In this document: one piece after another, positions 43,512 through 53,118 of the stretch
Numbering within the stretch: the first letter of the stretch is position 1
Layout of the letters: each line of letters opens with the position of its first letter
NCBI GenBank assembly: GCA_041396985.1
Contig: JAWKXO010000004.1
Coordinates: 62,001-126,000 of the forward strand
DNA: 64,000 nucleotides
Direction: 5' to 3'
DNA from: Emcibacteraceae bacterium
GTDB taxonomy: Bacteria; Pseudomonadota; Alphaproteobacteria; Sphingomonadales; Emcibacteraceae
Translations under genes and position numbers: made by a program
Notes under the pieces: generated by a model
Told to the model about the DNA's origin: nothing
What the model saw: only the letters and a program-made list of their open reading frames with translations
Databases searched by the model: none

Positions 43512-44548
43512 AACTGATCCTCCCGAAAAAGCAGGCTGCTGTCGCCATATGAATAAAAACGGTATTGTTCTTCTATAGCATGGGCATAGGCCGCTTTCAT
43601 ATTGGCAAATCCGGCAAAGGCACTGACCAGCATAAAAAGGGTCGATTTCGGAAGATGGAAATTGGTCATTAAAATATCAACAACGCGGAATTGATAGCCC
43701 GGCGTGATAAAAATATCCGTTTCCCCGTCAAAGGCATGGATCATACCCTCAGCGTCCGTTGCCGATTCAAGCAGCCTGAGCGATGTTGTGCCAACCGCGA
43801 TAACCTTATTCCCGCGGGCATGGGTTTCGTTGATGAGGCCGGCAACTTCGGCACTGACCTGACCATATTCCGCATGCATTTTATGATCATCCGTATCATC
43901 CACCTTTACCGGTAAAAAGGTTCCCGCCCCGACATGGAGCGTGACAAAGGCATTGTTAATGCCTTTTTTTTCCAGGTCGGTCAATAATTGTTCCGTAAAA
44001 TGAAGCCCGGCTGTCGGCGCGGCAACCGCCCCGTCATTTTTGCTATATACGGTCTGGTAATCCTCTTTATCCTGGTCATCAACCGGTCTTTGCGAAGCGA
44101 TATAGGGCGGCAGTGGCATAACCCCTGCTTCATTTAAGGCAGTCCGCAGATTATCGCCGCTAAAATTAAACTGGATGGTCACTTCGCCCGCATCCCCCTT
44201 TTCAAGAACGCAGGCTTCAAGTTTGCCGTTAAAACGGATAACATCGGTCGGTTTTAATTTCTTTGCTGGCTTGGCAAACGCCTTCCATACCCCGCCGGAC
44301 ATATTCATATGCAGGGTGATTTCCATTTTTGCATCACGGCGTGTGCCGGTAAGCCGCGCCGGAATAACCCGGGTATCATTGAATATCATCAAATCCCCGG
44401 CATTTAAATACTCAGTAAGGTCGGTTACCTTTCGGTCGGAAAGTTCTTCGCCCTTAACTACAAGCAACCGCGCCCCGTCGCGTGTGGCGGCGGGGCGTAG
44501 GGCAATAAGCTCTTTGGGAAGCTCAAAATCGAACTGGTCAACCTTCAT
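43508..44548 (-). CDS. queA: S-adenosylmethionine:tRNA ribosyltransferase-isomerase
   Basis: Converts preQ1-34 in tRNA to epoxyqueuosine using the ribosyl part of SAM, the step after Tgt. The 346-residue sequence has DQFDFELPKELIALRPA at the start, LMIFNDTRVIPARL near residue 52, VAAPTAGLHFTEQLL near 173, LHVGAGTFLPVKVDD near 200 and LPKSTLFMLVSAFAG near 300. Upstream member of a coupled queA-tgt pair that itself follows the cyclophilin genes closely, so the whole group from gyrA to tgt may form one long unit. Confidence 0.97.
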   Translation of the reverse strand: MKVDQFDFELPKELIALRPAATRDGARLLVVKGEELSDRKVTDLTEYLNAGDLMIFNDTRVIPARLTGTRRDAKMEITLHMNMSGGVWKAFAKPAKKLKPTDVIRFNGKLEACVLEKGDAGEVTIQFNFSGDNLRTALNEAGVMPLPPYIASQRPVDDQDKEDYQTVYSKNDGAVAAPTAGLHFTEQLLTDLEKKGINNAFVTLHVGAGTFLPVKVDDTDDHKMHAEYGQVSAEVAGLINETHARGNKVIAVGTTSLRLLESATDAEGMIHAFDGETDIFITPGYQFRVVDILMTNFHLPKSTLFMLVSAFAGFANMKAAYAHAIEEQYRFYSYGDSSLLFREDQL

Positions 44549-44556
44549 AAACTGAT

Positions 44557-45030
44557 TTATGCGTCTGCAGCAACCTGCATTTTCACAATTTTGTCCGGGT
44601 TGCCGTTCATGGAAAAATTCATTCCTTCGCCACGTTTTAGCGCATCAACATGCTCCATACCGTCAATCACCTGTCCCCATACGCTATATTGCCCGTCAAG
44701 GAAGGTGGCATCACCAAAACAGATGAAAAACTGGCTGTCGGCACTGTCCGGGTCCTGCGCCCGTGCCATTGAACAGGCACCGCGGTGATGGGGTTTATCG
44801 GAAAATTCCGCCGGCAGGTTCTGACCCGATCCACCCATACCTGTGCCATCCGGGTCACCGCCCTGCGCCATGAAGCCATCAATCACCCTGTGGAAGGTAA
44901 GCCCGTCATAAAAACCCTGTCTTGCCAGTTCCTTAATCCGTTTGACATGTTGTGGGGCAACATCTTCATAAAGTTCAATGGTCACGCGACCGTCTTCAAG
45001 ATCAAGATAGAGTGTGTTTTCAGCGTCCAT
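44557..45030 (-). CDS. Cytoplasmic cyclophilin-type peptidyl-prolyl isomerase
   Basis: A 157-residue cyclophilin: YDGLTFHRVIDGFMAQGGDPDGTG near residue 38 (core FHRVIDGFMAQGGD), SMARAQDPDSADSQFFICFGD near 85 and YSVWGQVIDGMEHVDALKRGE. It speeds proline isomerisation in folding proteins. No signal peptide, in contrast to the paralogue ten bases upstream. The ATG at 45030 follows AAGGAAA; the frame is open to 45063, where it would overlap the upstream gene. Confidence 0.93.
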   Translation of the reverse strand: MDAENTLYLDLEDGRVTIELYEDVAPQHVKRIKELARQGFYDGLTFHRVIDGFMAQGGDPDGTGMGGSGQNLPAEFSDKPHHRGACSMARAQDPDSADSQFFICFGDATFLDGQYSVWGQVIDGMEHVDALKRGEGMNFSMNGNPDKIVKMQVAADA

Positions 45031-45040
45031 AATATTTTCC

Positions 45041-45592
45041 TTATTCTTTAACGTCTGCAGCAACCTGCATTTTTATAATTTTATCCGGGTCTGCAAAATC
45101 CGGACCTTCGCCATATTTAATTTTATCAACATAGCGCATACCCGATACCACCTCGCCCCAGATTGTATATTTCCCATCAAGATGCGGTGAAAAACCAAGG
45201 CATATAAAAAACTGGCTGTCAGCACCGTTAATATCATCTGGGCGGGCCATGGAAACCATTCCGCGATAATGGGACATGTCCGAAAATTCGGCATCCAGTT
45301 TCTGCCCGGTCCCATCTCCGCTTCCATCAGCCGGTCCACCAGTCTGGGCCATAAATCCTTCAATCACCCGATGAAATGGAGAGCCGTCATAATAACCCTG
45401 CCTAGTCAGTTCCTTAATTCTTTTCACATGATTGGGGGCAACATCCGGAAACATTTTAATCACCACCCGACCAAACTCAAGATCCAGATAAAGTGTATTT
45501 TCAGGGTCAAGATCTTCTGTCTGCGCCATTGCGGCAACCGGCATACTGAATAAAAAAAGGATGGCCAAAAAAGCCTTTAGGGATGTTTTCAT
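45041..45592 (-). CDS. Periplasmic cyclophilin-type peptidyl-prolyl isomerase
   Basis: A 183-residue cyclophilin with a signal peptide (LKAFLAILFLFSMPVAAMA). Core motifs FHRVIEGFMAQTGG, SMARPDDINGADSQFFICLG and YTIWGEVVSGMRYVDKIK are shared with the next gene, as is the ending DKIIKMQVAADV, so the pair arose by tandem duplication. The ATG at 45592 follows AGGA; a TTG two codons earlier is also open. Should act on exported proteins in the periplasm. Confidence 0.93.
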   Translation of the reverse strand: MKTSLKAFLAILFLFSMPVAAMAQTEDLDPENTLYLDLEFGRVVIKMFPDVAPNHVKRIKELTRQGYYDGSPFHRVIEGFMAQTGGPADGSGDGTGQKLDAEFSDMSHYRGMVSMARPDDINGADSQFFICLGFSPHLDGKYTIWGEVVSGMRYVDKIKYGEGPDFADPDKIIKMQVAADVKE

Positions 45593-45613
45593 CTTCAAAT
45601 CCTGTTTTTCTGA

Positions 45614-46123
45614 TTAAATTTTGCCAAGTTTTGTCAGCACATCATTGCGAACTGACTTTGTGACAAACTTGTCTATTTCACCGTCATATATGGCAATTTC
45701 CTTCACAAGTCGAGAGGCAATTGCCTGAAGCGACGGATGCGCCATCATGAATACCGTTTCAATATCGGCATTAAGCTGATCATTCATAGCGGTCATCTGG
45801 AATTCATATTCAAAATCCGATGCGGCCCGAAGCCCCCTGATGATCACTGTGGCATTTACTTTTTCAGCAAAGCTCATCAACAATGTATCAAATCCGGCAA
45901 CCTCAACAGTTGCCGCATTTTTTTTATTAAGATGTTCAGTTTCTCTTCGGACAATTTCAATACGCTCTTCCATCGAAAACAGCGTTTTTTTGGACGGATT
46001 TGTCGACACACCTACTATCAGGTGATCAACAAGTTTGGTCGCCCGTTCGATAATATCCAGATGACCAAGAGTTATAGGATCAAACGTACCGGGGTAAAGT
46101 CCAATTCTTTTCTTTGGTAGCAT
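45614..46123 (-). CDS. coaD: Phosphopantetheine adenylyltransferase
   Basis: Transfers AMP to 4'-phosphopantetheine, the penultimate step of CoA synthesis. The 169-residue length is normal. Nucleotidyltransferase motif GLYPGTFDPITLGHLDIIER includes T/HxGH near residue 10-20; VSTNPSKKTLFSMEERIEIV, IIRGLRAASDFEYEFQMTAMN near 88 and the last motif IASRLVKEIA near 130 are all present. Starts four bases after the gyrA stop. Confidence 0.97.
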   Translation of the reverse strand: MLPKKRIGLYPGTFDPITLGHLDIIERATKLVDHLIVGVSTNPSKKTLFSMEERIEIVRRETEHLNKKNAATVEVAGFDTLLMSFAEKVNATVIIRGLRAASDFEYEFQMTAMNDQLNADIETVFMMAHPSLQAIASRLVKEIAIYDGEIDKFVTKSVRNDVLTKLGKI

Positions 46124-46127
46124 TTAT

Positions 46128-48848
46128 TTACTCCTCAGACGCCGTTTCCTCATCAGAAGTATCCCCAACGATTTCTTCTGCTTCCTCTTCATCATCGTCT
46201 GATTCCATAATCCGGTCAACAGAAACTATCTTTTCCTCATCGCCGACCTTGAACAATGTGACCCCCTGGGTACTGCGTCCGGCAATACGAACATCATGAA
46301 CCGGGACCCTGATCAAACGTCCCTGATCGGTCACCATCATCAATTGGTCATTTTCCTCAATCGGGAAAGCGGCAACAACATCACCGTTACGTTCCGAGGT
46401 TTCAATATTAATAATACCGCTACCGCCCCGCCCGGTAACCCGGTATTCGTATGACGATGTGCGTTTACCATAACCGTTCACCGTAATGCTTAAAATAAAT
46501 TCTTCCCGTTCTTCAAGTGCGGACAGACGATCTTCATCAATTTCAGCCGGTTTTTCCGGATCTTCTCCACGCCGTTTGGCCGCAGCATATCTGAGATAGG
46601 CCAATTTTTCATCCTGATCCATATCCACATGATGGAGTATTGACATGGACACGACCTCGTCCCCCTTGGCGAGTTTAATACCACGCACACCATCGGAATT
46701 ACGCCCTTTGAACAGACGCACGGCTGTCGCCGGGAAACGAATACATTTTCCACCTTTGGCCGCGATCAGAATGTCATCATCTTCCGTACAGGCAGAAACG
46801 CCGATCAGACGATCCCCTTCAGAGAGACGAATGGCAATTTTACCATTTGCACGGACATTTGAAAAATCAGAAAGCAGGTTTCGCCTTATATTCCCTTTCG
46901 ATGTGGCAAAGACGGCATGGAGCTCACCCCAGCTGTCTTCATCTTCCGGCAGCGGCATAATTGCCGAAATGGTTTCGCCCTGCTCCAGCGGCAGCAGATT
47001 AATCAGCGCCTTACCCTTGGAGGTAGGTGAACCCAGCGGCAGTTTCCAGACCTTAAGTTTATAAACCTGACCAAAATCACTGAAGAAAAGGATCGGCACA
47101 TGGGTGTTGGACACAAACACATTGCTTAAGATATCCTCATCCTTGGTGGTCATGCCACTGCGGCCTTTGCCGCCACGGCGCTGTGCCCGGTAAGTATCAA
47201 GCGCCACCCGCTTAATGTAGCCTGTGTTGGTCACCGTCACCACCATATCCTCAACCTGGATCAGGTCCTCGTCCTCAAAACCAAAGGCATCGGCGGTAAA
47301 TTCGCTGCGACGCGGGGTGGCAAATTCGTCCCGATAGGCGACAAACTCATCCCGCATTATGGAGTAAAGACGCTGACGGCTTCTTAAAATATCAATGAAG
47401 TCTTCATTTTTTTCAGAAAGTTCCTTGAGCTCCCCACCAATATCATCGCGACCAAGCGCCGTCAGACGGTGGAGGCGCAGTTCCAGAATAGCCCGAACCT
47501 GTTTTTCTGAAAGTTTATATTTCCCATTAACAATCATCCGTCCCGGCTCATTGATAAGTTCAATATAACCGGCAACATCAACCGCATCCCAATCTTCAGC
47601 CAGCAATGAATCACGGGCATCCGCCGGATTGGCAGACTGACGGATCATCGCCACAATTTTATCAAGGTTATTAACCGCAATCACAAGACCGACCAAAACA
47701 TGGGCCCGGTCCCGGGCTTTGCCAAGTCTGAATTTGGTGCGACGGGTAATGACTTCTTCTCTGAAGCGAATGAAATTTTCAATGATATCAAGCAGGGTCA
47801 GAACCTGCGGACGGCCACCGCAAAGTGCCAGGACATTGGCACCAAAACTGGTCTGTAGCGGGGTATAACGGAAAAGCTGGTTAAGAACCACATCGGCAAC
47901 CGCATCACGTTTCACTTCAACCACCACACGAACACCGTCACGGTCACTTTCATCGCGGATATCGGCGATCCCTTCAATTCTTTTACTGCGGACACAATCC
48001 GCAATATTTTCGATCATCCGGGATTTATTAACCTGATAAGGCACTTCGGTAATGATAATGGCCTCACGACCCTGTTTAAACTCCTCTACATGAGTGCGTC
48101 CACGCATGACGATGGACCCACGCCCTGTCATTTCCGCTGAACGGGCCCCTGCTCCACCCATAATCAGGCCACCGGTCGGAAAATCGGGGCCCGGGACAAT
48201 GTCAACCAGTTCCTCAACCGTTATTTCCGGATTATCAATATAGGCACAGCAGGCATCAAGCACTTCCCCCAGATTATGGGGCGGAATATTGGTTGCCATA
48301 CCCACCGCAATACCGCCAGCGCCATTAACCAGAAGGTTCGGAAAACGCGCCGGAAGAACTGTCGGTTCATGCTCACTTTCATCATAGTTTGCCTGAAACA
48401 CCACCGTATCCTGATCAATATCCTCCAGCAGGCCGCTGGCGGTCTTGGCCATCCGTGCCTCGGTATAACGCATGGCCGCCGGCGGATCACCATCCATCGA
48501 GCCAAAGTTACCCTGCCCGTCAATCAGCGGCAGTCTTAAGGAAAAATCCTGTGCCATCCGCACCATGGCATCATAAATGGCACTGTCACCATGAGGATGG
48601 TATTTACCCATAACATCCCCGACCACACGGGCCGATTTACGGTATGGTTTTGTCCAGTCATAGTTATTTTCATACATGGAATAGAGAATACGGCGATGAA
48701 CAGGCTTTAGCCCGTCGCGCACATCCGGCAGCGCCCTTGATACGATCACGCTCATCGCATAATCAAGGTAGGAAGTTTTCATTTCCTCTTCAATGGTGAT
48801 ATTGGAGATGTTTTTGTCCGGATTTTCGGAGACGGTATTATCGGTCAA
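46128..48848 (-). CDS. gyrA: DNA gyrase subunit A
   Basis: Breakage-reunion subunit of gyrase, which introduces negative supercoils. The 906-residue protein has the catalytic tyrosine in AMRYTEARM (Tyr128), the quinolone region HPHGDSAIYDAM with Ser89 and Asp93 in the sensitive-type state (E. coli Ser83 and Asp87), and the GyrA box QRRGGKG near residue 560 that begins the C-terminal DNA-wrapping beta-pinwheel. The tail is very acidic. It heads the minus-strand group gyrA-coaD-cyclophilins-queA-tgt. Confidence 0.98.
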   Translation of the reverse strand: MTDNTVSENPDKNISNITIEEEMKTSYLDYAMSVIVSRALPDVRDGLKPVHRRILYSMYENNYDWTKPYRKSARVVGDVMGKYHPHGDSAIYDAMVRMAQDFSLRLPLIDGQGNFGSMDGDPPAAMRYTEARMAKTASGLLEDIDQDTVVFQANYDESEHEPTVLPARFPNLLVNGAGGIAVGMATNIPPHNLGEVLDACCAYIDNPEITVEELVDIVPGPDFPTGGLIMGGAGARSAEMTGRGSIVMRGRTHVEEFKQGREAIIITEVPYQVNKSRMIENIADCVRSKRIEGIADIRDESDRDGVRVVVEVKRDAVADVVLNQLFRYTPLQTSFGANVLALCGGRPQVLTLLDIIENFIRFREEVITRRTKFRLGKARDRAHVLVGLVIAVNNLDKIVAMIRQSANPADARDSLLAEDWDAVDVAGYIELINEPGRMIVNGKYKLSEKQVRAILELRLHRLTALGRDDIGGELKELSEKNEDFIDILRSRQRLYSIMRDEFVAYRDEFATPRRSEFTADAFGFEDEDLIQVEDMVVTVTNTGYIKRVALDTYRAQRRGGKGRSGMTTKDEDILSNVFVSNTHVPILFFSDFGQVYKLKVWKLPLGSPTSKGKALINLLPLEQGETISAIMPLPEDEDSWGELHAVFATSKGNIRRNLLSDFSNVRANGKIAIRLSEGDRLIGVSACTEDDDILIAAKGGKCIRFPATAVRLFKGRNSDGVRGIKLAKGDEVVSMSILHHVDMDQDEKLAYLRYAAAKRRGEDPEKPAEIDEDRLSALEEREEFILSITVNGYGKRTSSYEYRVTGRGGSGIINIETSERNGDVVAAFPIEENDQLMMVTDQGRLIRVPVHDVRIAGRSTQGVTLFKVGDEEKIVSVDRIMESDDDEEEAEEIVGDTSDEETASEE

Positions 48849-49160
48849 ATTTTTGCCCTTTTGGATTACTTATTCTTTTAAATTTGCCGCATAATTTCTA
48901 CTCTGAAAAATGCGGCAAACCTGACCCCCGTTTATACAAAATATATCCCCCTATAGCAAGCCGCTGGACCATATTTATAGCCTTTTTAAGCAATTATTTT
49001 TCTGACAGAAAGTTGTCTTATTTTTCCCAATAAAATCAATAAGTTATAGTGATTATAAATATTAGATTTTCAGCAATAAAAATAAGCCCGCAACCTTAAC
49101 CGGAAAACTGATACAATATTATCCCGGAAAATATAAAAATTCTTCAAAATGACTTGAATT
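48849..49160. other. 312-base intergenic region upstream of gyrA
   Basis: AT-rich, carrying the gyrA promoter region on its left side and the 3' flank of the OFA transporter gene on its right. I see no ORF, RNA structure or repeat in it. Confidence 0.6.
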
Positions 49161-50780
49161 TTAGCTGGCAAAAAGGGCCGATGCCTTCTGTAACGCAATT
49201 GTAAGCCCGATCAGAAACGGAATACCCACAGCGAGCCAGGCAAGAACCCCTAATAAACCAAACTCCCCTCTTGCCGCAGTTTCAGCATGGGAGGCTATAT
49301 TATCCTCGTGTGACTGCGCCCGCTCATGTGCAAGTTCATCATCGCTCATAGTGACATCGTCTTTTACCGGGCGCACCAACAGGTTACAGATCAGCCCGAC
49401 CAGCAAAAGCCCCGCCATCATATAAAGCGTTCGGTCATAGACAAGATTGGCGGCCATGCCGCTTTTCAGCTGTGCTTCCCGCACCGCCGCAATCAGTAAC
49501 GGTCCGGCAATCCCCGCCACCGACCAGGCGGTCAGGAGCCGTCCATGGATTGCCCCGACCATCTGGGTGCCAAAAATATCAGCCAGATAGGCAGGCACCG
49601 TGGCAAAGCCGCCACCATAAAGGGTCAGGATAATACAGATGGCAATAACGAATAATCCCGCCAGGCCCATATGGCCAAGGGTCGGCAGACTGCAGTATAG
49701 CAGGATACCAAGAATGAAAAACACGCTGTAAGTATTGGTTCGCCCCAGTTTATCGGAAAGCGAGGCCCAGAATAACCGCCCGATACTGTTGAAAAGGCTG
49801 ATCAGCCCCACCAGCCCGCCGGCAGCGGCAGCAATCATTGCTATTTGTTCCGCTGTTGGCGACGCATCCCCCGCAAGTCCCAGCAGTCTTGCACCAAAGA
49901 CTTCCTGAAACATTGGGCTGGCCATGGATATAACCGCTATCCCCGCCGTTACATTTAGGCATAACACGGCCCAGATCAGCCAGAATTGCGGTGTTTTCCA
50001 TGCCCGATCAAGATGGACATGGCGTGATGTAATTTTATTATTCACTGTCGCATTTTCCGGCGGTGTCCAACCCGTAGGCTGCCAGTTGGTCGGCGGCACC
50101 CGAAAGCCAAAGGCCCCGGCCGACATCACCAGAAAATAAAGGGCCCCCATGATGATAAGTGTCGTTGCCACCCCAAGGGTACCATCCGCTTCAAAATGCG
50201 CCATCAGCGCCACCGCCAGCGGAGCGCCAATCATAGCCCCGCCGCCATAACCCATAATGGCAAAGCCCGTGGCCATACCGCGACGGTCAGGAAACCATTT
50301 AATCAAAGTCGAAACCGGTGATATATAACCAAGCCCCTGCCCGATCCCGCCAAGCACCCCGCAGCCAAGATAAACCAACCATAATTGATGCATAAAGACA
50401 CCGATACCACCTATCATCAGCCCGCCGCCCCAACAAAGCGCGGCGATGAAGCCTGCTTTTCTGGGTCCGGCATGTTCTAGCCATGCGCCCCAGATTGCCG
50501 CGGAAATACCGAGCATGGCAATGAAGGTTTCAAAAATATGGGTTACCTGTGAGACAGTCCAGTTGCAGTTTGTGGTGGTCAGGGCAGTGAAAAAACCGAT
50601 ATCACGGCATGCCGCCATATCCGGATAATCTATTTGCATACTCATCGGCAGCCAGAAGACCGAAAAACCGTATGCCATACCGATACAAAGGTGAATGGCC
50701 AACGCCGCCGGTGGCACCAGCCAGCGATTAAAATTGGGCCCGGCAATAATATGCTGTCTTTCCAATGAACTCATAGCCAT
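49161..50780 (-). CDS. OFA-type MFS transporter (oxalate/formate antiporter family)
   Basis: A 539-residue major facilitator with about twelve helices and two extra hydrophobic stretches near the C-terminus. OFA marks: FNRWLVPPAALAIHLCIGMAYGFSVFW near residue 14 (core PPAALAIHLCIGMAYG), GVLGGIGQGLGYISPVSTLIKWFPDRRGMATG (core GIGQGLGYISP, then KWFPDRRG) and ASLSDKLGRTNTY. Likely exchanges or imports small carboxylates; the substrate cannot be read from sequence. The ATG at 50780 is preferred for its spacing to AAGGGG; the frame begins at 50798. Confidence 0.9.
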   Translation of the reverse strand: MAMSSLERQHIIAGPNFNRWLVPPAALAIHLCIGMAYGFSVFWLPMSMQIDYPDMAACRDIGFFTALTTTNCNWTVSQVTHIFETFIAMLGISAAIWGAWLEHAGPRKAGFIAALCWGGGLMIGGIGVFMHQLWLVYLGCGVLGGIGQGLGYISPVSTLIKWFPDRRGMATGFAIMGYGGGAMIGAPLAVALMAHFEADGTLGVATTLIIMGALYFLVMSAGAFGFRVPPTNWQPTGWTPPENATVNNKITSRHVHLDRAWKTPQFWLIWAVLCLNVTAGIAVISMASPMFQEVFGARLLGLAGDASPTAEQIAMIAAAAGGLVGLISLFNSIGRLFWASLSDKLGRTNTYSVFFILGILLYCSLPTLGHMGLAGLFVIAICIILTLYGGGFATVPAYLADIFGTQMVGAIHGRLLTAWSVAGIAGPLLIAAVREAQLKSGMAANLVYDRTLYMMAGLLLVGLICNLLVRPVKDDVTMSDDELAHERAQSHEDNIASHAETAARGEFGLLGVLAWLAVGIPFLIGLTIALQKASALFAS

Positions 50781-50972
50781 CTTTGATTTCCCCTTCATTT
50801 CTTCCCTGATTTTTATCAGTCTATAACTGCCAAAAGATTTAGTCCAGACTGGAATAAAGACCTTTCCAAATAGCAGATATTGAGAATTCCAGTAAATAAG
50901 GATAAAATTACAAAGTGAAAAAAGGCACTCTATAAAAAGAGCAATAAATTAAAAAGGATAGGAATATTTTTT

Positions 50973-52478
50973 GTGTCGAACTCAAGTAAGTCAGATCAAA
51001 AAAAATATATCAATAACAATGAGTTAAAGGTAATATCTTCACTTAAAAAATTTTATCAGGAAAGCAAAAATACAGTTTTAAACAATGCGGCACAAGGCTG
51101 GTTTTTTACCGCTAGTATGGACAGACACTATATAGAGAATAACAAGTCCGCAGGGAAAAGGAAATTGCCGCCAACAGAATTAAAAATCAATCATGTAAAA
51201 AAAATAAAAAATTCTGCCCCTGTTCGAAATGCTGCTCATACTATTGATTTTTTAAATGAAGAAACGGATAACGTCCTGAAATATAATAAGTTAATAGATC
51301 TTATTACTAATTCTGATCCAAATTTAATTATGGATAGCTTTGTTGATAAGACGGAAGCGGACATATCAGCAGCACAGGATATCTGCTTTTCAGCCGACGC
51401 GCTCAATATTGTAATTATAGGTGGCGGAATTACGGGCTTATTTTTGGCTTCTAATCTTAAAAATACACTTGGAAAAAAAGCTAATATTCTTGTCCTTGAT
51501 AATCGTTCAGATTCTGAACATTTCAGAAAGGTCTTTGACCGGGAATGGGTAACCCATATTCATGCTGAACTTGTACAGAAATATACACCACCAAATATCT
51601 GGCATTTGCTTGAATGTTTTGGTTTGGGTGATTTGGCGGGACTACCAATAAATATGATGGAAGCTCTGTTCATGCTTTCGTGCAAAGAATTAGGCGTTCA
51701 ATTTTATTTTTCGCCGGAACCGGATTATTCCAAACTTAACCATCCGGCAATTTCTCTGTTTTTTGATGCTACGGGGGGACGATTAACAGGATGTGAATAC
51801 GGCATATCAACCCCGCTGGAATTTAACCTTAAACTGCCTAACAAACCAATGGACTATAGCTTTGCCGGCGTAAAACAGCTTTTTAATAAGCCAGGGACTA
51901 TGCCAGATTTTATCGACACCACTTTAAGAGCATCTGGTCCCTTTCATAGTCCATATTTGGACCAAACAAGAATTCTGACACATCTGTTTAAAATTACCGG
52001 AATACCTCAAAGCCTTTTTAATGAAGTTCTGGACTTTATTCTTCCGATAAACAGTAAAAACACTTTTTATATCTGGAATGGTGTTCTGATAGAGGAACTC
52101 AATCACGGTCTGGTGCTTATCAATATTTCTATAGAAGAATACGAAAACCTATCATCAATAATAGATCAGCCAATCAGCTTAACATCGTTCAGGGAAGATA
52201 ACGCCAATTCCTTAAATGTCCTGAATGATAATATTAATTCATTGATTGATAAACTTATAGATTTGGACGAAAACAACACCATAAAAATCAATCCGCCCTT
52301 TCGTTATGCACCCTATATAAATCTGAATGGGGAACTGGGCACTTTTCAAGGAAAACAGATATTCCCTGTGGGAGACAGCTATTTTTGCGGTCATCCTAAA
52401 GTTGGTAACGGATTATGGACACATCTAGGATTTATCAATCATATTGTGCAGGAAATTCAAACCAGCCTTAATTCATGA
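50973..52478 (+). CDS. FAD-dependent oxidoreductase-like protein with a long N-terminal extension
   Basis: A 501-residue protein. The dinucleotide-binding motif (LNIVIIGGGITGLFLASNL) lies at about residue 144, with an acidic residue at the end of strand 2 (ILVLDNR), and the C-terminus has IFPVGDSYFCGHPKVGNGLW, the GD motif of group A flavin monooxygenases. The first ~140 residues are polar, Lys/Asn-rich and match nothing I know. Start is GTG at 50973 with AGGATAGGA upstream. AT-rich compared with its neighbours, monocistronic. The reaction is unknown; hydroxylase, halogenase or a redox role all remain possible. Confidence 0.7.
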   Translation: MSNSSKSDQKKYINNNELKVISSLKKFYQESKNTVLNNAAQGWFFTASMDRHYIENNKSAGKRKLPPTELKINHVKKIKNSAPVRNAAHTIDFLNEETDNVLKYNKLIDLITNSDPNLIMDSFVDKTEADISAAQDICFSADALNIVIIGGGITGLFLASNLKNTLGKKANILVLDNRSDSEHFRKVFDREWVTHIHAELVQKYTPPNIWHLLECFGLGDLAGLPINMMEALFMLSCKELGVQFYFSPEPDYSKLNHPAISLFFDATGGRLTGCEYGISTPLEFNLKLPNKPMDYSFAGVKQLFNKPGTMPDFIDTTLRASGPFHSPYLDQTRILTHLFKITGIPQSLFNEVLDFILPINSKNTFYIWNGVLIEELNHGLVLINISIEEYENLSSIIDQPISLTSFREDNANSLNVLNDNINSLIDKLIDLDENNTIKINPPFRYAPYINLNGELGTFQGKQIFPVGDSYFCGHPKVGNGLWTHLGFINHIVQEIQTSLNS

Positions 52479-52482
52479 ATAT

Positions 52483-52950
52483 TCAACAAACCTCAATCAA
52501 ATCCGCCTCTATTACTTCAAATAAATTTTGCGTATTTGCGTTAAAAACAGCATTCGGCGCACCGGCCGCCGCCCATACATTTTCATATGTAAAAAGCGCA
52601 ATATCAAAATAAGTTTTTATCGGTATAAGATGCCCAATCGGGGCTACGCCGCCAATGGCAAAACCGGTTTCCGATCTTATACGGTTTGGATCCGCACGCT
52701 TCAGTTTTTCGCCTATTTTATGCGAAACCTTTTCCAGATCAACTTCATGCCTTCCACTAACAAGTAGCAGGACAAGATCACAGGTCGTCTCTCCCTCAAA
52801 AATGAGTGACTTGATAATCTGTCCCACTTCACAGCCACAGGCGGTCGCTGCTTCCTTTGCTGTTCTTGTACTTTCCGGCATTCGTTTGACCCTGATATTT
52901 AGACCAAGATCCGCTGCTGCCTGCTCCACCCGTTTTATACTTTTTGACAT
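52483..52950 (-). CDS. YbaK/EbsC family aminoacyl-tRNA deacylase-like protein
   Basis: A 155-residue editing-domain protein. Marks: ATACGCEVGQIIKSLIFEGE near residue 34 with the catalytic-type lysine, LLLVSGRHEVDLEKVSH near 60, and FAIGGVAPIGHLIPIKTYFD near 96. The family hydrolyses mischarged tRNAs such as Cys-tRNA-Pro or Ala-tRNA-Pro in trans. The ATG at 52950 follows AAGGACCC-type sequence less clearly; an upstream ATG at 52983 adds eleven residues. It is convergent with the flavoprotein gene (four-base gap). Confidence 0.9.
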   Translation of the reverse strand: MSKSIKRVEQAAADLGLNIRVKRMPESTRTAKEAATACGCEVGQIIKSLIFEGETTCDLVLLLVSGRHEVDLEKVSHKIGEKLKRADPNRIRSETGFAIGGVAPIGHLIPIKTYFDIALFTYENVWAAAGAPNAVFNANTQNLFEVIEADLIEVC

Positions 52951-53118
52951 TTTAAGGACCCATTTATTTTTGAAAGCCGTCATAATGCAGATAAAAAAAA
53001 CGACAGCAAATTAAAATAATCCGTTTTCAGGTGCATTAATTTTTTTGCCATGTATATTTCAAGAAATTCTAAGTACAGGCATATCAGCTATAGGGATTAT
53101 TAAAAAGGTTTTAAAAAT

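Noticed and set aside
42498..43517. 339-codon plus-strand ORF
   Set aside because: It lies wholly antisense to tgt, has the His/Arg-rich look of a shadow frame and no ribosome-binding site.
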